This document shows positions 1 to 8,980 of a DNA stretch of 60,037 bases, piece after piece. The notes beneath the pieces are model-generated. The model was not told where the DNA came from and made no database searches. It saw nothing but the letters and a program-made list of their open reading frames with translations. This stretch comes from JAFANK01 sp036741695 (GTDB taxonomy: Bacteria > Vulcanimicrobiota > Vulcanimicrobiia > Eremiobacterales > Eremiobacteraceae): assembly GCA_036741695.1 (NCBI GenBank), contig DAINRU010000010.1:1-60037 (forward strand), given 5' to 3'. The position numbers and the translations under genes were made by a program. The first letter of the stretch is position 1. Every line of letters begins with the position of its first letter.

Positions 1-1
1 C

Positions 2-77
2 GGCCCCATCGTCTAGAGGCCTAGGACGCCGCCCTCTCAAGGCGGAGACAGGGATTCGAATTCCCTTGGGGCTACCA
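2..77 (+). tRNA. tRNA-Glu (anticodon CTC)
   Basis: A full cloverleaf can be folded by eye. The acceptor stem GGCCCCA pairs with TGGGGCT (first pair G-U), followed by an A discriminator and an encoded CCA at 75-77. The anticodon arm is CCGCC / CTCTCAA / GGCGG, which puts CTC in the anticodon, reading GAG (glutamate). The T arm is AGGGA TTCGAAT TCCCT. The promoter is outside the window. Confidence 0.93.
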
Positions 78-103
78 CGCTCTCGTCCGCTATTGGCGCC
101 AAC

Positions 104-1099
104 ATGCAGATACTTCTCGCGGCCGTGAAAAGCGCTCTCGCGGTCGCCATGCTCTTGACCTTGACGGCGTCGAGCTCACCGACATGGGCTGACTACCATA
201 ATCGAATGCACTCGGCGCTCAGCGTCCTCCAGGAAAATTTCAAAGCGATAGACCAGCGGTCGCATCTCGCCGCCACGCTTGAAGATCGGTTGAACGCGGA
301 CGCAGCTCTCGAGCCCGTCGCTCGACCGACGTGGGCGACGCCGGATGAGTTCCTCGACTTCGCCGACACCCTTGCCCGCCTGGACAGCAGCCTGATCGAT
401 CAGCTTGCGAGCGGCACGCCGCACGCGATCGCCGCGATCCACAGCCTCGACGACGTGCCCATCCATTCGGTCGTCGATCACAGCATGCAACCGTGGGCTG
501 CGTACATCCCGCCCTCCTACGATCCACACAAGCCGGCCCCGCTCGTGGTCTTTCTGCATGGCGCGTCGCAGTCCGAAGCGGACATCATCGCATCGCCGTG
601 GGTGCGCAAGGAAGCCGACGCGACAGGAGCCATCGTCATCGCGCCATACGCCCGTGGCGACAGCGGGTATGCCGATCCGGCTCCACTCGAGGTCTATCAA
701 TCCATCGACATCGCCGAGACCGCATTCTCCATCGACCGGAAGCGCGTATATCTCGCCGGCCATTCGATGGGCGGCTTCGGAGTGTTCGTCGTCGGCCCGC
801 TGCATCCCGAACTGTGGGCGGGGTTCCTGTGCGCGTCCGGCAGCTTGACCGACGACAACAAGCAATCGGCGGCACGCGCCCTGGCCGGCAAGCGTGTTTA
901 CATCGTCGAGGGTGCGCTCGATACGGCTGTGCCACCGTCCTACCCCGAATGGACGGTGTCGTGGCTGCGGGCCGCCGGCGTCATCGCTGGCTACTACGAA
1001 CAACCTGACGGCGGCCACCCATTGGGGACCATCTACCCTGCGTTCTCACAAGCCTGGCGCGACATGTTGAAGGGCGTCACGCCCCGGGCAAAGCCGTAG
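104..1099 (+). CDS. Secreted alpha/beta-hydrolase (esterase, PHB-depolymerase-like)
   Basis: The 331-residue protein begins with a signal peptide (Lys near residue 9, hydrophobic stretch 10-22, likely cleavage near TWAD), so it should act outside the cytoplasm. The hydrolase core starts near residue 146 with PLVVFLHG, the usual oxyanion strand. The nucleophile elbow GHSMGG places Ser221. Asp273 (GALDTAVP) and His305 (GGHPLGT) complete a plausible catalytic triad in the right order. This arrangement is that of feruloyl-esterase/PHB-depolymerase-type hydrolases; the substrate cannot be told. About 120 residues between the signal peptide and the core are unassigned. The SDR gene follows after 6 bases, so the two are probably cotranscribed. 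Confidence 0.8.
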   Translation: MQILLAAVKSALAVAMLLTLTASSSPTWADYHNRMHSALSVLQENFKAIDQRSHLAATLEDRLNADAALEPVARPTWATPDEFLDFADTLARLDSSLIDQLASGTPHAIAAIHSLDDVPIHSVVDHSMQPWAAYIPPSYDPHKPAPLVVFLHGASQSEADIIASPWVRKEADATGAIVIAPYARGDSGYADPAPLEVYQSIDIAETAFSIDRKRVYLAGHSMGGFGVFVVGPLHPELWAGFLCASGSLTDDNKQSAARALAGKRVYIVEGALDTAVPPSYPEWTVSWLRAAGVIAGYYEQPDGGHPLGTIYPAFSQAWRDMLKGVTPRAKP

Positions 1100-1105
1100 C
1101 TATAT

Positions 1106-2002
1106 ATGGCGAGCTCAAGCGTGACTGATCAGGTCTGTCTCATCACCGGCGCAACCAACGGGATCGGGTTTGAGACCGCACTCGGCTTGGCACAGCTCGG
1201 AGCGACGACCATCCTTGTCGGTCGCGATGCGTCGCGCAGTGAAGCCGCAGTCGCACGGATCAAAGCCCAAACCGGCAACCCTCGCGTCGAGCATCTCATT
1301 GCCGACCTCTCGTCGCAGCACGATGTCAAAGCGCTCGTCGAACAAGTGCGCGTGAGGTATCCCAAGCTCAACGTCCTCATCAACAACGCGGGCGTCATCG
1401 TCAGTAGACGCATCCTGACCCGCGACGGCATCGAGACCCAGTGGGCAGTCAATCACCTCGCCTACTACATCATCGCGGAGTCGCTCGCCGGCACGCTCAT
1501 CGCAAACGCGCCGGCGCGCATCATCAACGTCGCGTCTGACGCCCACTACGACGGCCGCATAGATTTCGAAGACATCTCCGGAAGCCGCGGCTACTGGGCA
1601 CCTCGCGCCTACAGTCAGAGCAAGCTTGCCAATGTGCTCCACGCGTACGATCTGTCGCGGCGCCTCGCCGGAACCGGCGTGACCGCGAACTGCCTGCATC
1701 CCGGCGTCATCGCATCCAACTTCGGGCTCAACAATCACGACTGGCTGGGGTTCTTCATCTGGATTCGCAATCGCTTCATACGGGGGTCGCGCGAGGGAGC
1801 TCGCACGTCGATCTACCTCGCCTCATCGCGCGACGTCGCAGACGTCAGCGGCGTCTATTTCGCGGAATGCATGCCGAAGACATCATCGGCGCGCTCCAAC
1901 GACGTTGGTCTGCAACAGCGGCTGCGCGAGCTGAGCGAACAGATGACCCACGTCGCCGCAGCCCGTGCATCGACGCAAGGAAGCGCGCCCGTTCGAGAGT
2001 AA
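1106..2002 (+). CDS. Short-chain dehydrogenase/reductase (retinol-dehydrogenase-like)
   Basis: This 298-residue NAD(P)-dependent oxidoreductase has the classical SDR landmarks in order: cofactor motif TGATNGIG at residues 14-21, NNAG in the fourth strand region, an active-site Ser in NVASDAHY, and the catalytic YSQSK. The post-catalytic LHPGVIASNF segment is typical of the retinol-dehydrogenase/WWOX-like branch. There is no signal peptide, so it is cytoplasmic. The substrate is unknown; this family reduces or oxidises lipophilic carbonyls and alcohols in many organisms. It sits directly behind the secreted hydrolase. The next gene starts 16 bases after its stop. Confidence 0.85.
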   Translation: MASSSVTDQVCLITGATNGIGFETALGLAQLGATTILVGRDASRSEAAVARIKAQTGNPRVEHLIADLSSQHDVKALVEQVRVRYPKLNVLINNAGVIVSRRILTRDGIETQWAVNHLAYYIIAESLAGTLIANAPARIINVASDAHYDGRIDFEDISGSRGYWAPRAYSQSKLANVLHAYDLSRRLAGTGVTANCLHPGVIASNFGLNNHDWLGFFIWIRNRFIRGSREGARTSIYLASSRDVADVSGVYFAECMPKTSSARSNDVGLQQRLRELSEQMTHVAAARASTQGSAPVRE

Positions 2003-2018
2003 CGTCAGTCGGGAACCG

Positions 2019-3068
2019 ATGCAAGCAGTTGTACTCGTGGGCGGTGAGGGCACGCGTTTGCGACCGCTCACCTACGCAGTTCCCAAACCGATGGCACCGC
2101 TACTCGGGCGGCCCTTCATCGGCTGGATCATCGAGCGTTTGCGGGAAGCCGGCGTCGATGAGGTCATCCTCTCGTGCTGCTATCTGCCGGAGGCGATCGA
2201 AGCCTACTTCGGCGACGGACGCCGCTTCGGCGTCGACCTCCACTACGTGTTTGAAGAAGAGCCGCTAGGCACCGCCGGCGCCGTCAAGAACGCGGTCCAC
2301 AAGGTCAGCGGGACCATCTACGTCTGCAATGGCGACATCTTGACGGGCGTCGATCTCGTCGCGCTGCGCGAGGTCCACAAACGGCAGCGCGCCATCGCCA
2401 CGATACACACCCGGGCGGTCGAAGATCCGAGCCAGTTCGGCGTGGTGGAGACCGACGGGTCGGGCAAAGTCCTGCGCTTTGTGGAGAAGCCCAAGCCGGG
2501 AGAGACGCAAGCCACGGACATCAATGCCGGCACGTACGTGCTCGAGCCGGCAGCCCTTGATGCAATTGCCACTGGCCAAAAGGTATCGATCGAACGCGAG
2601 ACCTTTCCAAAGCTCATCAGCGAGACAGGCCGCGTCTACGCGCTCTCCACGCCAGACTATTGGATCGACGTTGGACGGCCCTCGACCTATATCCAAGCGC
2701 ATCGCGACATCCTCGACCGGACCTTCGAGCGTCCCGTCGGACACGAAGTAGGCGAGCGCATCTGGAGCGCTGACGGAACGCCGCTGCCGGCTGGCGTCGA
2801 TGCTCACGGCCCGATCTACCTCGGTGCGCGCGTGCACGTCGAACCGGGAGCGCGCATCGGCCCGTACGCGATTCTCTACGAAGGATGCAAGATCGGAAGA
2901 GACGCTGTGGTCTCCTCTAGCATTTTGTGGCCCGATTGCTTCGTGGGCCACGGCGCAATTGTGCGGGACGCGATTTTGGGACTCGAAGTCGTGGTAGAAC
3001 CAGGCGCCGTCGTCGAACCGGGCTCAGTTTTGGGACGCGACGAGCGCGTGCATGCGAGAACGCCTTAA
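2019..3068 (+). CDS. Sugar-1-phosphate nucleotidyltransferase with left-handed beta-helix tail (mannose-1-P guanylyltransferase-like)
   Basis: The 349-residue enzyme opens with the nucleotide-binding signature GGEGTRLRP followed by VPKPM, and continues as a Rossmann-like nucleotidyltransferase domain to about residue 230 (EKPKPGE, NAGTYVLEP, YWIDVGRP). From about residue 265 the sequence turns into hexapeptide-repeat text (GARVHVEPGARIGPYAIL), i.e. a left-handed beta-helix. This architecture is common in GDP-mannose or dTDP/UDP-glucose pyrophosphorylases; GDP-mannose is my preferred guess. I chose ATG 2019 because the protein then starts with MQAVVLVGG, exactly where the family starts; an ATG at 1965 lies inside the preceding SDR gene. 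A paralogue lies at 13833. Confidence 0.85.
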   Translation: MQAVVLVGGEGTRLRPLTYAVPKPMAPLLGRPFIGWIIERLREAGVDEVILSCCYLPEAIEAYFGDGRRFGVDLHYVFEEEPLGTAGAVKNAVHKVSGTIYVCNGDILTGVDLVALREVHKRQRAIATIHTRAVEDPSQFGVVETDGSGKVLRFVEKPKPGETQATDINAGTYVLEPAALDAIATGQKVSIERETFPKLISETGRVYALSTPDYWIDVGRPSTYIQAHRDILDRTFERPVGHEVGERIWSADGTPLPAGVDAHGPIYLGARVHVEPGARIGPYAILYEGCKIGRDAVVSSSILWPDCFVGHGAIVRDAILGLEVVVEPGAVVEPGSVLGRDERVHARTP

Positions 3069-3104
3069 GTCTCTCTTAACCGGAGGCGTCATATCCAGCG
3101 CTCG

Positions 3105-3132
3105 TTTGTCGAGCGACATAATGTGGTATAAT
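3105..3132 (+). promoter_or_regulatory. Candidate sigma-70-type promoter for the GT4 operon
   Basis: A perfect -10 box TATAAT (3127-3132) is preceded 16 bases upstream by TTTGTC (3105-3110), or 15 bases by TTGTCG, as a weak -35 box. It lies in the only sizeable gap (3069-3200) upstream of the glycosyltransferase gene, in the correct orientation. This leaves a 5' leader of roughly 60 bases. Confidence 0.55.
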
Positions 3133-3200
3133 GTAGGAACAGGTTTAGCAGTCTACTGATCCGGCCACGACCGGCCTCACTTACAAGGTTTTTTCAACGC

Positions 3201-4502
3201 ATGCATGCAGCGACGCCGTCGACGCTCCTATTTCGCACATCAGCAGATGGTGTCTCGCGGCCGCGCGTCCTTTTCTTGGGCTCGTACCCGCCGCGCGAGT
3301 GCGGCATCGCGACCTTCACCGAAGATATTCGCGGCTCGTATGACATCTTGTACGGTCACCCCAGTGACGTCATCGCCATCACCGATGAGGGACGGCACTA
3401 CGACTACCCGGCCTGCGTCGTCGCTCAGATCCATCGCGACGACCGCCAGTCCTATCTCGCGGCTGCGCGATTCGCCAACGATCACCCGGCGGACGTCGTC
3501 AACATCCAGCACGAATATGGCCTCTTCGGCGGCGAGCGCGGCGCCTATCTGCTCGACTTCCTGGCCGAGCTGCGCAAGCCGGCGGTGGTCACCCTGCACA
3601 CGACGTTGCCGCAACCAGACGAGCGCATGCGCTTCGTCACGCGTGAGCTCTGCAACCGCAGCTCAGCCGTCGTGGTGCTCGCGTATGCCGGCAGACGCAT
3701 CCTCGAGGAGCATTACGGCATCGACCCCCGCAAGGTCGAGGTCATCCTCCACGGCGTGCCCGACGTACCGCTGCGCCGCAGTCATCACTTCAAGCGCAAT
3801 CTCGGCATCGGTGACCGCCAGGTCCTCTCTACGTTCGGGCTGCTCAGCCGCGGCAAGGGCATCGAATACGTGATCGAGGCGCTGCCCGCCATCTTCGCAC
3901 GGCACCCGGATGCGATGTATCTCTTGCTGGGCGAGACCCATCCCGAAGTGAAGAAGCGCGACGGCGAAGCGTACCGCGAGTCGCTTGCCGCACGCGTCGA
4001 GCAACTGGGCTTGGGCGATCGCGTCCGCTTCATCGATCACTACATGCATGACGAAGAAGTGGTCGAATATCTGCAAGCCACAGACGTCTACGTCTCGCCG
4101 TCGCTCGATCCCAATCAGATCGTCAGCGGCACGCTGTCCTATGCGGTCGCGTGCGGCCGCGTGGTCGTGGCCACTGCATCCGTCTACGCGCGAGAGCTGC
4201 TCGCCGACGGTCGCGGCACCACCGTGCCGTTCCGTGACAGCGTAAGCGTCGCGCAGGCCGTCAACGCCGTGCTCGATGATCCGCAGCTGCGCGCGAAGAT
4301 GGAGATGACGGCCTATCGCTTCGGCCGCTCGATGACGTGGTCGCGCGTTGCCAAACGCTTTGAAAGCGCGTTCCGCGGTGCCATAAGCCGCCGCGGGATC
4401 GTGCGCCCGAGCACCACGCTCGAGGTCGCCGCGTCCAAGCTGTGGACCGACGCGCTTTCCCGTCGCGCGGCCTCAATCGGCGAAGGCGTCAGCTCGAACT
4501 AG
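3201..4502 (+). CDS. GT4-family glycosyltransferase
   Basis: This 433-residue GT-B glycosyltransferase has its N-terminal acceptor domain starting near residue 22 (PRVLFLGSYPPRECGIATF, the common opening of this subfamily). The donor domain is marked by GLLSRGKGIEYVIEA, HDEEVVEYLQATDVYVSPS and the E/N-containing donor site region NQIVSGTLSYAVACG. It most likely transfers a hexose from a nucleotide sugar, perhaps GDP-mannose supplied by the upstream nucleotidyltransferase (inference). It is preceded by its own promoter-like sequence and followed after 9 bases by an alpha-helical partner protein. An out-of-frame ATG at 3205 should be ignored. Confidence 0.88.
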   Translation: MHAATPSTLLFRTSADGVSRPRVLFLGSYPPRECGIATFTEDIRGSYDILYGHPSDVIAITDEGRHYDYPACVVAQIHRDDRQSYLAAARFANDHPADVVNIQHEYGLFGGERGAYLLDFLAELRKPAVVTLHTTLPQPDERMRFVTRELCNRSSAVVVLAYAGRRILEEHYGIDPRKVEVILHGVPDVPLRRSHHFKRNLGIGDRQVLSTFGLLSRGKGIEYVIEALPAIFARHPDAMYLLLGETHPEVKKRDGEAYRESLAARVEQLGLGDRVRFIDHYMHDEEVVEYLQATDVYVSPSLDPNQIVSGTLSYAVACGRVVVATASVYARELLADGRGTTVPFRDSVSVAQAVNAVLDDPQLRAKMEMTAYRFGRSMTWSRVAKRFESAFRGAISRRGIVRPSTTLEVAASKLWTDALSRRAASIGEGVSSN

Positions 4503-4511
4503 GCCATATCG

Positions 4512-5678
4512 TTGATTCCCGCCTCATCGGTCAAAGGTGTTGCCGACGAGCGCGATGGCGTATCGGGCGCCATGCGTTTGTTGCCCGACGTCGTGCTTGG
4601 CCATCCGCCCTCGCTCGTCCACTGCCGGCGGATGACGGACCGTTACGGCATGGTGCAGTTCGCTCGCGGTGCGACGCCCGACCTCGACTTCGGCTATTGC
4701 CTGGACGACAACGCCCGCGCTTTCCTGGCGGCGATCATCACGCTCTATCTCGACCCGCAGCACGCCGATGCAGCGGAGTTCGGCGAGGCAGCGCTGCGCT
4801 TCATGGAGGCGTGCCGGCGGCCCGATGGTCGTTTCCACAACCTCATGGCCGCTGACGGTTCGTTCACAGACGAGGTCGGCTCGCAGGATAGTCTCGGCCG
4901 TCTCATCTGGGCGTGCGGCGTCGCCGCCTGTTGCGCTCCGTCAGCGCACTGGCGCGCGCGCGCGACGGCCCTGCTCGCTTGTGCCCTCGACCACGCGAGT
5001 GACCTCGTCGACCTCCGGCCGGCGGCGTACGCAGCGCTTGGCCTTGCCGCAGCGATCGCGCCTGCGCTCGCCGCGCCCATCCCGCCGCTCGAGCCCGCTC
5101 TGGCGCGACCGGCGGCTGCCACGTGCCGGCGCATCCTCCAGCAGCTGTGCGCGCGTCTGACCGCTGATCTGGCAAGCAACGCCGATGACGGGTGGCAGTG
5201 GTTCGAACCGCGGCTCACCTGGGGCAACGCGCGATTGCCCGAGGCGCTGTTACGCGCTGGCGCCGCGCTCGCCGACAAGGCGCTGTGCGACGCAGGACAA
5301 GCATCGTTGACGTTTCTGGCGTCGGTGACCCACGAGAACGACCGGTTCGTGCCGATCGGCAACCACGGCTTTTACGAACGCGGCGGCCAACGCGCGATCT
5401 ACGACCAGCAGCCCATCGAAGCGTGCGCGATGGTCGATGTGTGGCTCGCAGCGGCCAGCTTGACACATCCGCTAGAATATGAGAGCAAGGCGCTGGAGGC
5501 GTTCTCCTGGTTCCTCGGACTCAACACCGAGCGGCTCGCCGTCGTCGAGCCCGATAGCGGCGGATGCCGTGATGGCCTAGGCAACGGGGAGCTCAACATG
5601 AACATGGGAGCGGAGAGCACGCTCTCGTACGTCCACGCACACGCTGCCCTCGCCGCACATTTCCGCAGGAAGACGTAA
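4512..5678 (+). CDS. GT4-associated alpha-helical (toroid-like) protein
   Basis: The 388-residue protein (TTG start; an alternative ATG at 4572 gives 368 residues) has no signal peptide. It is rich in Ala/Leu helices punctuated by short conserved aromatic/acidic loops: DFGYCLDDNARA, RPDGRFHN, QDSLGRLIWA, DGWQWFEP, LTWGNARLPEA, ERGGQRAIYDQQP, GNGELNMNMGAEST. That pattern is typical of (alpha/alpha)-barrel glycan-active proteins, and such proteins are often found next to or fused with GT4 enzymes of this type. A role in the same glycan pathway is likely. Whether it is a hydrolase, phosphorylase or non-catalytic partner I cannot say. The spacing to the htrA-like gene is 6 bases. Confidence 0.7.
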   Translation: MIPASSVKGVADERDGVSGAMRLLPDVVLGHPPSLVHCRRMTDRYGMVQFARGATPDLDFGYCLDDNARAFLAAIITLYLDPQHADAAEFGEAALRFMEACRRPDGRFHNLMAADGSFTDEVGSQDSLGRLIWACGVAACCAPSAHWRARATALLACALDHASDLVDLRPAAYAALGLAAAIAPALAAPIPPLEPALARPAAATCRRILQQLCARLTADLASNADDGWQWFEPRLTWGNARLPEALLRAGAALADKALCDAGQASLTFLASVTHENDRFVPIGNHGFYERGGQRAIYDQQPIEACAMVDVWLAAASLTHPLEYESKALEAFSWFLGLNTERLAVVEPDSGGCRDGLGNGELNMNMGAESTLSYVHAHAALAAHFRRKT

Positions 5679-5684
5679 AGCCCA

Positions 5685-6659
5685 ATGAACCCAAGCGAGA
5701 CCCAAGCGCTCGACGCCTACTCACAGGCCGTCGTCAATGCCGTCGATCGCATCGGCCCGGCAGTGGTGAGTGTCGGCATGGCGCGTCGCGCGCCCGAGCG
5801 GCTGCGTCGCCGCGGTCTTGACGAGCTCAAAGGTGCTGGCAGCGGACTTGTCATCGCGCCGGATGGCTTCATCCTCACCAACAGCCACGTCGTGAGCTCG
5901 GCCGATCGCATCGATGTGCGCTTCCCAGACGGCCACGAGATGCCGGCCAGCATTGTGGGCAACGATCCGCACAGCGATCTTGCCGTGCTGCGCGTGGCTG
6001 CATCGGGACTGCCGAGCGCCGAGCTCGGCGACTCCTCACGGCTGCGCGTGGGCCAGCTCGTCATCGCCATCGGCAACCCTTTGGGCTTCCAAGCCACGGT
6101 GACCGCCGGTGTGTTGAGCGCGCTCGGCCGCACCCTGCGCTCCGACACCGGTCGCCTCATCGAAGGCATCATCCAGAGCGACGCAGCCCTCAATCCCGGC
6201 AACTCGGGCGGTCCCCTTGTCGATTTCCGCGGTAGCGTGATCGGTATCAACACGGCGATCTGGGAAGGCTCGCAGGGCATCTGTTTCGCGATACCGGTGA
6301 ACACGGCCAAGCTCGTCGCAGCGCAGCTTATCAACCACGGTGCGGTGCGCCGCGCGTATCTGGGCGTCATCTTGCAGATGACCGGCGTGGACCGCCGCGC
6401 AGTCGACCGCCATCACCTCGATGCGCCAAGCGCCGCGCTTGTGACGGAGATCGATCCGCAGGGAGCCGCACAGCTCGCCGGTGTGCGTGCCGGGGACGTC
6501 ATCGTCAAGGCGGGCGAACGAGCCGTGCACTCACCCGACGATCTGCAGGTCGTGCTCGGCAGTCATCACATCGGCGATGCGCTCGTGGTGGACGTGCTGC
6601 GCCAAGGCGAGCGCATGAGCATCCCGACCATGCCGACGGAGTTGCGGGAAGCGGCGTAA
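5685..6659 (+). CDS. HtrA/DegP-like serine protease with PDZ domain, apparently without export signal
   Basis: The 324-residue protein carries a trypsin-like domain with the full triad: His68 (TNSHVV), Asp98 (DPHSDLAVL) and Ser174 (NPGNSGGP). A single PDZ domain follows from about residue 220 (YLGVILQM ... VTEIDPQGAAQLAGVRAGDVIV). Classical HtrA proteins have a signal peptide or N-terminal anchor; here residues 1-30 are polar and amphipathic with neither. The start ATG 5685 follows the preceding stop closely, and no upstream in-frame hydrophobic segment is visible. It could therefore be a cytoplasmic PDZ protease. Cotranscription with the glycosyltransferase pair is likely from the 6-base spacing. 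Confidence 0.87.
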   Translation: MNPSETQALDAYSQAVVNAVDRIGPAVVSVGMARRAPERLRRRGLDELKGAGSGLVIAPDGFILTNSHVVSSADRIDVRFPDGHEMPASIVGNDPHSDLAVLRVAASGLPSAELGDSSRLRVGQLVIAIGNPLGFQATVTAGVLSALGRTLRSDTGRLIEGIIQSDAALNPGNSGGPLVDFRGSVIGINTAIWEGSQGICFAIPVNTAKLVAAQLINHGAVRRAYLGVILQMTGVDRRAVDRHHLDAPSAALVTEIDPQGAAQLAGVRAGDVIVKAGERAVHSPDDLQVVLGSHHIGDALVVDVLRQGERMSIPTMPTELREAA

Positions 6660-6664
6660 GAGAA

Positions 6665-6745
6665 AACGGACCTGAAGGTCTGTTGCTGCAAAGATCCGTT
6701 GCTACAGAGGTCCGTGGCTTCAAAGGTCCGGTGCTACAAGGTTCG
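6665..6745 (+). repeat. Palindromic repeat element, inverted-orientation copy with 16-bp half-units
   Basis: The core AACGGACCTGAAGGTCTGTT (6665-6684) is followed by three full and one partial degenerate 16-bp units: GCTGCAAAGATCCGTT, GCTACAGAGGTCCGTG, GCTTCAAAGGTCCGGT and GCTACAAGGTTCG. These half-units are the reverse complement of the AGCAACGGACCTTTGA units that precede the core in the other copies, so this element points the other way. It fills the htrA-pcrA gap. Confidence 0.85.
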
Positions 6746-6757
6746 CGAAAATCGCCG

Positions 6758-8944
6758 ATGATGGACGCACTGCAGGCGCTCAACGACGAGCAACGCGTGG
6801 CGGCTGCCGAAACCGAAGGCGCCGTTCTTATTTTTGCGGGAGCCGGCAGCGGCAAGACCCGCGTCCTCACCCACCGCGTCGCGCACCTGCTGGCCCAGGA
6901 GAAGGCGCCCGCACACGCCATCCTGGCGGTCACCTTCACCAACAAGGCGGCGGGCGAGCTCAAATCGAGACTGGCGCAGCTCGTCGGGCGGCAGGCGCAC
7001 GGTCTGTGGGTGGGCACGTTCCACTCGATCGGCGTGCGTGTGTTGCGCCGCGACGGAATGTCGGTCGGCGTCGGACCGAACTTCGTCATCTACGACGAGA
7101 CCGATCAGCGCGCCCTCATGCGCGAGGTCCTGCGCGATCTCAACCTCGACGAGCGTCATTTCCCGGTCGGCGGCATCCTCGCCCAGATCAGCCGCGCCAA
7201 GGAGCGCTGTCAAGACGCCGCGGCCTTCGCGGCGAGCGCGGACGGCCATCTCTCCCAGACCGTGGGCTCGATCTACGTGGAGTACGAGCACAGACTTGGC
7301 AAGGCAAATGCGCTCGACTTCGATGACCTCATCATGCGTACGCTCGCTTTGCTCGAGCGCGATGACGAGACCGCCAAGGCATACCAAACGCGCTTCGCCT
7401 ACGTGCTTGTCGACGAGTATCAAGACGTCAACGAGGCGCAATACCGGATGGTGCGCGCGCTCTCGCGCGGGTCGAAGAACATCTGCGTGGTAGGCGACGA
7501 CGACCAGTCCATCTACAGCTTCCGCGGCGCGGACCATCGCATCATCTTGCGCTTCGAGCGCGACTTTCCGGGCGCGAAGACCTTCCGTCTGGAGCGCAAC
7601 TACCGTTCCACGAGCCAAGTCCTGACTGCCGCCAACTCGCTCGTCAGCCACAACACCCAGCGCCACCACAAGAAGCTCTGGACCTCGCGCGAGGACGGTA
7701 AGCCGGTGCGCGTCTACGCGGCGTCGAGCGACCGCGACGAGGCGCGCTTCATCGTCGACCTCGTCCAAGCCGGCATCCGCGAAGAAGGACGTAGCTTCAA
7801 CGATTTCGCCGTGCTCTATCGCACGAACGCGCAGTCGCGTTCGGTAGAAGAAGCGATGCTCGCGGTCGGCATGCCCTATCGGATCGTCGGCGGTGTCGGC
7901 TTTTACGCGCGCGCAGAAGTCAAAGATGCGCTCTCCTACTTGCGCTACATCGCCAATCGCGACGACGGCGTGAGCCTGCGCCGCATCATCAACGCGCCGC
8001 GCCGCGGCATCGGCCAGTCCACGCTCAACGCCATCGCCGACGAAGGAGCGCGACGCGGATTGACCTTCGCGCAAGCGCTCACGCAAACGGGCGTTGTCGC
8101 CGCCGTCGCGCCGAAGAAGGTGAAAGACATCAGCGCCTTCCTGGCCGACATCGAATCGTTTGCGCGGGTCGGCGACGAGCGCGGGCCCGCGAGCCTGCTG
8201 GTGAGCGTGCTGGAAGAGACGGGCTACGTCCGCCAACTGCAGGCCGAGGACACGCCTGAATCAGAGAGCCGCATCGAGAACCTGCGCGAGCTCATCGGCG
8301 TCGCGCGCGATTACGAAGAGCGCGAGGGCCCCGACCTGCTGGGATTCTTGTCGACCATCTCACTCGTCTCGGATCTCGATGCGATGGATGAGGCCCAGTC
8401 ATCGGTCACCCTCATGACGCTGCACATGGCTAAGGGCCTGGAGTTCCCCGTCGTCGTGCTGTGCGGTCTGGAGGAGGGCATCTTCCCGCACAACCGCGCC
8501 CTCATGGACCCTGCAGAGATCGAAGAGGAGCGGCGGCTGGCCTACGTCGGCGTGACGAGAGCCATGGACGAGCTCTACCTCACCTTCGCGCGACGCCGCA
8601 TGACCTACGGCAATGCCTACATGCACCCGCCCTCGCGCTTCTTCGGCGAGATGACCGGGCTCGAGTACCTGAACGCGCCGCCGATGCCGTCGGTCGGTTC
8701 GGGAGGCGGCTGGGATGACGTGGCCCTACCGGCGCGGGCCAGCGACCCCATGCCCATCGACCTCGCGGTCGGCGATTGGGTGACGCACCAGAAGTTCGGG
8801 CGCGGTGCCGTGCTCGACGTGCGTGGGGCTGGTGGGGACGCTTTCGTCACCGTGCAGTTCGACACGGCCGGTCGCAAGAGCATCATGCTCAACTATGCCA
8901 AGCTCGAGAAGATCGACAATGTCGCCGGCAGCTCGAGCAGCTGA
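6758..8944 (+). CDS. pcrA: ATP-dependent DNA helicase PcrA/UvrD
   Basis: This superfamily 1A helicase is 728 residues from ATG 6758 (a second ATG follows at 6761). Walker A reads GAGSGKT (residues 28-34); the DEXX-box region reads VDEYQDVNEAQ; QSIYSFRGAD and LERNYRS are motifs III/IV; VTLMTLHMAKGLEFPVV and EERRLAYVGVTRA are motifs V/VI. The C-terminus carries the Tudor-like PcrA tail (GDWVTHQKFGRGAVLDV ... LNYAKLEKI). It unwinds DNA 3' to 5' in nucleotide excision and mismatch repair and clears stalled polymerases. An upstream in-frame start at 6683 is rejected because those codons come from the repeat element. Confidence 0.95.
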   Translation: MMDALQALNDEQRVAAAETEGAVLIFAGAGSGKTRVLTHRVAHLLAQEKAPAHAILAVTFTNKAAGELKSRLAQLVGRQAHGLWVGTFHSIGVRVLRRDGMSVGVGPNFVIYDETDQRALMREVLRDLNLDERHFPVGGILAQISRAKERCQDAAAFAASADGHLSQTVGSIYVEYEHRLGKANALDFDDLIMRTLALLERDDETAKAYQTRFAYVLVDEYQDVNEAQYRMVRALSRGSKNICVVGDDDQSIYSFRGADHRIILRFERDFPGAKTFRLERNYRSTSQVLTAANSLVSHNTQRHHKKLWTSREDGKPVRVYAASSDRDEARFIVDLVQAGIREEGRSFNDFAVLYRTNAQSRSVEEAMLAVGMPYRIVGGVGFYARAEVKDALSYLRYIANRDDGVSLRRIINAPRRGIGQSTLNAIADEGARRGLTFAQALTQTGVVAAVAPKKVKDISAFLADIESFARVGDERGPASLLVSVLEETGYVRQLQAEDTPESESRIENLRELIGVARDYEEREGPDLLGFLSTISLVSDLDAMDEAQSSVTLMTLHMAKGLEFPVVVLCGLEEGIFPHNRALMDPAEIEEERRLAYVGVTRAMDELYLTFARRRMTYGNAYMHPPSRFFGEMTGLEYLNAPPMPSVGSGGGWDDVALPARASDPMPIDLAVGDWVTHQKFGRGAVLDVRGAGGDAFVTVQFDTAGRKSIMLNYAKLEKIDNVAGSSSS

Positions 8945-8980
8945 CAAGGCGGTCGGCGAAAGCGGCTGGAACGACCTCGT

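Noticed and set aside
6734..8236. 500-codon minus-strand frame antisense to pcrA
   Set aside because: No recognisable motifs; the helicase on the plus strand is complete.
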